DNA of 48,217 nucleotides from Myxococcota bacterium. GTDB lineage: Bacteria; Myxococcota_A; UBA9160; UBA6930. Location: contig JANQFK010000069.1 of assembly GCA_028277885.1 (NCBI GenBank), positions 1 through 48,217 on the forward strand, in the 5' to 3' direction. Of the stretch, positions 43,720 through 48,217 are shown piece after piece. Position numbers and translations under genes: made by a program. The stretch's first letter is position 1. Each line of letters begins with the position of its first letter. A model generated the notes under the pieces. That model was not told the origin of the DNA, did not search any database, and was given only the letters and a program-made list of their open reading frames with translations.

Positions 43720-44957
43720 GCGCCGGCCTCGGCGGCGGGCCGCACGCGGTCGGGCTCCGGCGGACGGTGCCCCACCACGCGGCGCATCTCGATCAGGTCC
43801 ATCATGTTGAGCAGGAAGGTGGCGACGGCGAGGATCGCGCCCGCCACGAGGAGCAGCGAGGCGAGCACGGCCCGGGACCAGTGCATGTCCACCTCCCGGG
43901 TGGCGGCGTACTGGACGAGGCCGGGCCACACCAGCACCACCGCCAGCGCGGGCAGCGCGATCGCGCCCACCCGGCGCATGCGGCGGGTGAAGAGCCGGCT
44001 CGCGAGGCCCGTCACCCCCGCGCGCGCCGGCGGCCGCCCGTGGGCGATGGCGGCGACGCGCTCGGACACCACCGCGCCGGCGGCGAACAGCCCGGCCAGG
44101 GTGGCGAGCAGCGAGGCCAGCAGGATGCGGTAGATCATCCACTCCTCGAGCTCGAAGCGCCCCAGGTAGAAGAGCACCGGGCCGGCGCCCACTCCCGCGG
44201 CACCGAGTGCGAGCGCCGCCGCCGGGGGAAGCAGCAGGCGCGCGGGGCGGTAGGTGGCGGCGGCCCGGGCGATGGAGGCGAGGAAGCGCACGCCGTCGCG
44301 CAGCACCGAGAGCTTCGAGCGCCCCACCCGCTCCGCGTAGGGCATCGGCACCTCGGCCAGGCCGATCTCGTCCTCGAGGAGCACCCGGGCCGTCATGGCC
44401 GGGGTGAAGTGGAGGCCGTCGGGCAGGGGCTGGAGATGGGCCAGGGCCGAGCGGCGCAGCACCCGCATGCCGCTCGCCGTGTCCGCCACGCGCCGCTTGC
44501 TGAGGATCCCGAGCAGGACGGCGAAGATCCAGTTGCCGAGGCGGCGCACCGCCGGCATGGCGCTGCCGGGCCCCATGCGCGAGCCCAGCGCCACGCCGGC
44601 CCCCTGCTCCTCCAGGGCCAGGCACAGCGGTGCGAACACCCTCGGGTCGCAGGTGCCGTCGGCGTCGAGGAAGCCCAGCCAGTCACCGCGGGCATGGGCG
44701 AAGCCGCACTGGATGGCCGCCCCGTAGCCCCGGTTGTGCTCGAAGGCCAGCACCGCCACCTCGGGGAAGGTGTGGGCGATCACCTCGGTGTCGTCCGTCG
44801 AGCCGTCGCTCACCACGATCACCTCGACGGCGTCGAGGCCGGTCTTCGCGACGATCTCCTCCCGGGCGTCGAGGCAGCGCCGGATCGTATCCGCGATGGC
44901 GTCCTGCTCGTCCAGCGCGGGGATCACGACGGAGAGCGTGCGGGAGGCGTCGCCCAT
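43716..44957 (-). CDS. GT2 glycosyltransferase with C-terminal membrane helices
   Basis: 413 residues. GT-A domain: LSVVIPALDEQDAIADTIRRCL, EVIVVSDGSTDDT, HNRGYGAAIQCGFAHARGDWLGFLDADGTCDP and ASGMRVLRRSAL, the dolichyl-phosphate-mannose-synthase pattern. Four hydrophobic segments follow (about residues 235-400). Likely loads a sugar on a polyprenyl phosphate at the inner membrane. It begins seven bases after mlaD, so it belongs to the Mla transcript. Confidence 0.88.
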   Translation of the reverse strand: MGDASRTLSVVIPALDEQDAIADTIRRCLDAREEIVAKTGLDAVEVIVVSDGSTDDTEVIAHTFPEVAVLAFEHNRGYGAAIQCGFAHARGDWLGFLDADGTCDPRVFAPLCLALEEQGAGVALGSRMGPGSAMPAVRRLGNWIFAVLLGILSKRRVADTASGMRVLRRSALAHLQPLPDGLHFTPAMTARVLLEDEIGLAEVPMPYAERVGRSKLSVLRDGVRFLASIARAAATYRPARLLLPPAAALALGAAGVGAGPVLFYLGRFELEEWMIYRILLASLLATLAGLFAAGAVVSERVAAIAHGRPPARAGVTGLASRLFTRRMRRVGAIALPALAVVLVWPGLVQYAATREVDMHWSRAVLASLLLVAGAILAVATFLLNMMDLIEMRRVVGHRPPEPDRVRPAAEAGA

Positions 44958-44964
44958 GGGCGCG

Positions 44965-45903
44965 TCAGAATAGCGATCCCACCAGGGAGCCGAGCACCGT
45001 CACCGGGAGCTGCTCCTGGGCGTCCTCGGCGGCGCGGCGCACCTCGCCCAGGGTGCGCTGGAGGTCCGTCACGGACTGGTCGAGCTTGGTGTAGAGCTCC
45101 TCGTCCGAGACCAGCTTGCCGAGGGTGCCCTCGCCCTGCTCGACGCGCTCCGAGACCGTGGCGAGGTCGTCCACGGCGCTGCTCAGGCGCTCCGAGGCGT
45201 CGGCGAAGTTGCCGAGCAGCTGGCCCACGGTCTGCTCGTTGTCGTTGGCGAGGCGCGCGAAGTCCTCGGAGAAGCTCGCGAGGTTGCGGCCCACCTCGTC
45301 GAAGTTGCCGAGCACCCGGGTCAGCTCGTCGCCGTTCTCCTCCACGAAGCCGCGCAGCCCGGCGGCCACGAAGCGCACGTCCTCGACGATGTCGCCGATG
45401 GTCTCCTCGCCCCGGGCGTCGCCCAGCACCTCGCGCAGGGAGCCCGTGATGGAGCCGAAGTCCGAGGCCATCTGGGCCATGTCGTCGAGCATGGCGTCGA
45501 GGTTCGCGGCCTCGACGCTGCGGGTCAGGGTGTCGCCGTCGCGCAGCAGGCGGGCGTCCTGGCCCTGGACGATCTCGACGACCCGCTCGCCGAGCAGGCC
45601 CCGGGAGCGGATCCGCACCGTGGAGTCGGCGGGCACGTCGAGGGTCGGGTCGTCGACCCGCAGGGCGAGCCGCGCGCGCCCGCCCTCGAGCTCCACGGAC
45701 GCCACCTCGCCCACCTTGACGCCCGCCACCAGCACGTGGGTGCGGGCCTCCACGCCGCCGGCGTCGTCGAAGCGCGCCACCAGGTGGGTGCCCGCGGGCG
45801 TGAGGAAGCCGCACCCGCCGATCCGGAAGGTGGAGAAGAGCAGGATGGCCAGGGCGGCCAGGACGGTGGCCCCGACGGCCAGCTCCGAGCGGTCTCGCTG
45901 CAT
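44965..45903 (-). CDS. mlaD: MlaD-family MCE-domain lipid transport protein
   Basis: 312 residues. One N-terminal membrane helix (LAVGATVLAALAILLFSTF) is followed by an MCE domain (GTHLVARFDDAGGVEARTHVLVAGVKVGEVASVEL, VRIRSRGLLGERVVEI), then a long helical tail with heptad-like repeats (FDEVGRNLASFSEDFARLANDNEQTVGQLL). MlaD hexamers carry phospholipids across the periplasm. ATG at 45903 with GAGAGG upstream is preferred over 45915. Confidence 0.93.
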   Translation of the reverse strand: MQRDRSELAVGATVLAALAILLFSTFRIGGCGFLTPAGTHLVARFDDAGGVEARTHVLVAGVKVGEVASVELEGGRARLALRVDDPTLDVPADSTVRIRSRGLLGERVVEIVQGQDARLLRDGDTLTRSVEAANLDAMLDDMAQMASDFGSITGSLREVLGDARGEETIGDIVEDVRFVAAGLRGFVEENGDELTRVLGNFDEVGRNLASFSEDFARLANDNEQTVGQLLGNFADASERLSSAVDDLATVSERVEQGEGTLGKLVSDEELYTKLDQSVTDLQRTLGEVRRAAEDAQEQLPVTVLGSLVGSLF

Positions 45904-45929
45904 CGCGCCTCTCATCGTCCCGACGGGGC

Positions 45930-46715
45930 TCAGGGTGTAATCGGGCCGTGGGCCCGGCCGGCCACGAACTGGCCCACCACCGGGTCGGAGTGCCGGCGGA
46001 TCTCCTCGGGGGAGCCCGTGGCCAGGATCCGGCCCTGGTAGAGCATCGAGATGCGGTCGGCGATGCGGAACGCGCCGCCCAGATCGTGGGTGATGCACAG
46101 CACCGCCATGCCCAGGCGCTCGCGGAGCTGGAGGATCAGCTCGTTGATGGTGTCGGACATGACCGGATCGAGGCCGGCGGTGGGCTCGTCCACGAAGAGC
46201 AGCCGGGGGTCGTGGGCGATGGCCCGGGCCAGGGCCACGCGCTTGCGCATGCCGCCGGAGAGCGCCGAGGGGTGCAGGTGCTCGACGCCCTTGAGCCCCA
46301 CGAGGAGGAGCTTCTCGCGCACGATGCGGCGGATCTCGTCCTCGGGCCGCCCCAGCACGTTGCGCAGCGCGAAGCCCACGTTGTCCGCCACGGTCATCGA
46401 GTCGAACAACGCGCCGAACTGGAACAGCATCCCGATCTGCATCATCAGCCGGGCGTGGGCGTCGGTGGAGAGCGTGGCGACGTCGTGGCCCAGCAGCCGC
46501 ACCTCGCCGCGGTCGGCGCGCTCGAGGCCCAGCAGGTGGCGCACCAGGGTGGACTTGCCGCTGCCGCTCCCCCCCAGCACCACCAGCACCTCGCTGGCGT
46601 GGACCCGCACGTCCACGCCCTCGAGGACCGGCTCGCCCCCGAAGGCGCGCCACAGGTTGCGCGCCTCGGCGAGCACCTCGCGGCCGTCGTCGACGATCGG
46701 ATGGGCGGCGGCCAC
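45930..46715 (-). CDS. mlaF: MlaF ABC ATPase
   Basis: 261 residues. All active ABC motifs are intact: GGSGSGKST, Q-loop LFQFGALFDSMTV, signature LSGGMRKRVALARAI, LLFVDEPTAGLDP and ITHDL. FDSMTVADNVGFALR is typical of the Mla ATPase. It powers lipid transport through MlaE. GTG at 46715 is used; a CTG at 46721 would overlap the mlaE stop as CTGA. Confidence 0.94.
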   Translation of the reverse strand: MAAAHPIVDDGREVLAEARNLWRAFGGEPVLEGVDVRVHASEVLVVLGGSGSGKSTLVRHLLGLERADRGEVRLLGHDVATLSTDAHARLMMQIGMLFQFGALFDSMTVADNVGFALRNVLGRPEDEIRRIVREKLLLVGLKGVEHLHPSALSGGMRKRVALARAIAHDPRLLFVDEPTAGLDPVMSDTINELILQLRERLGMAVLCITHDLGGAFRIADRISMLYQGRILATGSPEEIRRHSDPVVGQFVAGRAHGPITP

Positions 46716-46717
46716 GC

Positions 46718-47521
46718 TCAGGCCGCCCACGCCGTGAGCACGTAGTTGAAGATCAGGATCCCGATCAGCGACACGACCACCGAGCGGGTGACCGCGCGCC
46801 CCACCTCCCGGGCACCGCCGGTCACGGTGAAGCCGTGGTAGCAGCTCACCGAGGCCAGGATCGCGCCGAAGACGGCAGCCTTCACCAGGGAGAGCACGAG
46901 GTCGTCGAGGTCGAGGAACTGGAGCGTGCGCTGCTCGTAGAGGGCCGGGTTGGTGCCGAGCAGCCGCACCGCCACCACCCAGCCGCCCACGATTCCGATC
47001 AGGTCGGCGAACAGCACCAGGCAGGGCAGCATGAAGGTCGCGGCGAGCAGCCGCGGCAGCACCAGGAAGCGCACCGGGTTGGTGGCGAGGGTGACGAGCG
47101 CGTCGATCTGCTCGGTGATCCGCATGCTGCCGAGCTCCGCCGCCATGGCGGAGCCGACCCGCGCCGTCACCATGATGCCCGCCAGCACCGGCCCCATCTC
47201 CCGCACCATGGCGAGGGAGACCACGGTGCCGACCAGGTCCTCGGCGCCGAAGCGCGCGAAGGCGTCCGAGGCCTGGAGGGCGAGCACCATGCCCGAGAAC
47301 AGGCCGGTGAGGGCCACGACGGGGATCGAGCCCACCCCGACCTCGGCGCACTGGCGCACCACCTGGCGCGGCGAGACGAAGGGCGGCCGTACCAGGGCCA
47401 CGAGGGCGTCGACGAGCAGGGTGGTGCCGCCCCCGATGTGGTGCACCGCGCGCAGCGACGCGGCGCCCACCCGGCCCACGCCGGAGCCCAGGCCGCGCGC
47501 CACCCCGGCGATCCCGCTCAT
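46718..47521 (-). CDS. mlaE: MlaE family permease
   Basis: 267 residues with five to six membrane segments. LTGLFSGMVLALQASDAFARFGAEDLVGTVVSLAMVREMGPVLAGIMVTARVGSAMAAELGSMRITEQIDAL is the MlaE signature. Inner-membrane channel of the phospholipid transporter that maintains outer-membrane asymmetry. GGGGAGG stands before the ATG. First gene of mlaE-mlaF-mlaD-GT2-WPF protein; divergent from thiS. Confidence 0.95.
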   Translation of the reverse strand: MSGIAGVARGLGSGVGRVGAASLRAVHHIGGGTTLLVDALVALVRPPFVSPRQVVRQCAEVGVGSIPVVALTGLFSGMVLALQASDAFARFGAEDLVGTVVSLAMVREMGPVLAGIMVTARVGSAMAAELGSMRITEQIDALVTLATNPVRFLVLPRLLAATFMLPCLVLFADLIGIVGGWVVAVRLLGTNPALYEQRTLQFLDLDDLVLSLVKAAVFGAILASVSCYHGFTVTGGAREVGRAVTRSVVVSLIGILIFNYVLTAWAA

Positions 47522-47587
47522 GCCCCCCGACCTCCCCGAAGCATCCTCACAAGCCCTTGGAATCGATCCGCTTTTCGGGCGGGCCGT

Positions 47588-47615
47588 TTGACAGCTGCGG
47601 CCCCTCGACTAGCTT
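47588..47615 (+). promoter_or_regulatory. promoter of thiS
   Basis: Perfect -35 TTGACA (47588-47593), 16-base spacer, and TAGCTT (47610-47615), the same -10 hexamer as the rpsP operon promoter. Transcription would start near 47622, about 18 bases before the ATG. No TPP riboswitch core is present in this short leader. Confidence 0.55.
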
Positions 47616-47639
47616 TCGGCCATTCCGGGCCCCAACCTG

Positions 47640-47864
47640 ATGAGCCACGCCGAGACCCCCGCCCTCGAGATCCTGGTGAACGGCGAGGCCCGCCGGGTGC
47701 CGCCGGGGTCGACCCTCGCCGACCTGGTGAGCGGTCTCGGCCTGGGCGGCCGCCGCCTCGCCGTGGCGGTGAACCGCGACGTCGTGCCCCGGGGCACCTA
47801 CGCGGCCCGCGCGCTCGCGACCGGTGACCGGGTGGAGATCCTCGAAGCCGTGGGAGGAGGCTGA
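47640..47864 (+). CDS. thiS: sulfur carrier protein ThiS
   Basis: 74 residues, beta-grasp fold. LEILVNGEARRVPPGSTLADLV opens the fold, RLAVAVNRDVVPRGTYAARAL follows, and the C-terminus ends in G-G after GDRVEILEAVGGG, the diglycine that is adenylated and thiocarboxylated. It gives sulfur to ThiG for the thiazole ring of thiamine. thiG follows three bases downstream. Confidence 0.95.
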   Translation: MSHAETPALEILVNGEARRVPPGSTLADLVSGLGLGGRRLAVAVNRDVVPRGTYAARALATGDRVEILEAVGGG

Positions 47865-47867
47865 GCC

Positions 47868-48217
47868 ATGCCCCCGACGCCCCCCGCCGACCACGCCACC
47901 GCCTACCGGCTGGGCGAGCACGCCTTCGCGTCGCGCCTGATCGTGGGCTCGGGCAAGTACGCGTCCCTCGAGCTCCAGCGCGAGGCCGTCGAGGCGAGCG
48001 GCGCCGAGATGGTGACCGTGGCCCTGCGACGCGTCGACGTGCAGGCGCCGAAGGAGCACAACGTCCTCGAGTTCCTGCCCGAGGGCACCACCATCCTGCC
48101 CAACACCGCGGGCTGCTTCGACGTGGACAGCGCCGTCACCACGGCCCGGCTGGGCCGCGAGCTGTTCGGCCACGGGCTGGTGAAGCTCGAGGTGATCGGC
48201 GACGAGCGCACCCTCTT
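47868..48217 (+). CDS. thiG: thiazole synthase ThiG, N-terminal part
   Basis: The first 116 residues are inside the window and the gene runs off its end. [38 protein letters not shown] and [23 protein letters not shown] are ThiG segments of the TIM barrel. It joins deoxyxylulose phosphate, dehydroglycine and ThiS-borne sulfur into the thiamine thiazole. GGAGG lies before the ATG. Order thiS-thiG is usual. Confidence 0.96.
   Translation, partial: MPPTPPADHATAYRLGEHAFASRLIVGSGKYASLELQREAVEASGAEMVTVALRRVDVQAPKEHNVLEFLPEGTTILPNTAGCFDVDSAVTTARLGRELFGHGLVKLEVIGDERTL

Noticed and set aside
47522..47639. Possible TPP riboswitch before thiS
   Set aside because: The predicted leader is only about 18 bases and no conserved CUGAGA core is present in the intergenic region.

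Overview
The window is about 48 kb of very GC-rich bacterial DNA from a Gram-negative organism. It has an Mla lipid-transport operon, lipoprotein and Tat signals, a sigma-54 activator, DciA-type replication loading, and the gene order rpsP-khpA-rimM-trmD-rplS. Calcium-binding type-3 repeats and secreted beta-helix proteins point to a delta-proteobacterial lineage (Myxococcota / Desulfobacterota / Binatota type), probably uncultured; this placement is inference. Genes are packed tightly, and at least ten neighbours overlap by exactly four bases (ATGA or GTGA). No tRNA, rRNA, CRISPR array or insertion sequence was seen, and no stretch over 300 bases lacks a gene.

Bases 1-17.4 kb form a surface-glycan locus. 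It holds the end of a CapK/PaaK-like adenylating enzyme, a hexapeptide acyltransferase, three sulfotransferases of three different subfamilies, a Tat-exported sulfatase, a DegT sugar aminotransferase, a fused acyltransferase/3,4-ketoisomerase (FdtD/WxcM type), two GT2 and two tandem GT4 glycosyltransferases, an SGNH esterase, a beta-helix lipoprotein and a DUF362 protein. The aminotransferase and the fusion protein together supply all three late steps to a 3-acylamino-3,6-dideoxyhexose, so a sulfated polysaccharide carrying that sugar is the simplest reading.

Bases 17.4-23.9 kb hold a soluble histidine kinase and an NtrC-type sigma-54 activator, ligA, a glycerophosphodiester phosphodiesterase and a small secreted protein. 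The secreted protein has a sigma-54-like -24/-12 promoter with a perfect 18-bp palindrome about 150 bp upstream of the predicted start of transcription.

Bases 23.9-33 kb are mostly housekeeping: a heparinase II/III-like lyase, rsmI, yraN, rplS-trmD-rimM-khpA-rpsP, a zinc ribbon, dciA, DUF1015, tsaC and purD.

Bases 33-42.3 kb are the most unusual part. A secreted protein has seven 58-residue repeats (probable seven-bladed propeller), calcium-binding repeats and a C-terminal six-cysteine module that it shares with the secreted protein at 23067. Opposite it run two paralogous secreted beta-helix proteins, then a P-loop NTPase and an ABC exporter with a degenerate ATPase, all overlapping or nearly so.

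Bases 42.3-48.2 kb hold mlaE-mlaF-mlaD followed without a gap by a GT2 glycosyltransferase and a repetitive WPF-motif envelope protein, and, divergently, thiS and the start of thiG. A 64-base twin-hairpin repeat occurs twice, at 2905 and 42217, with base-pair-conserving changes between the copies; the second forms the C-terminus of the ABC exporter.
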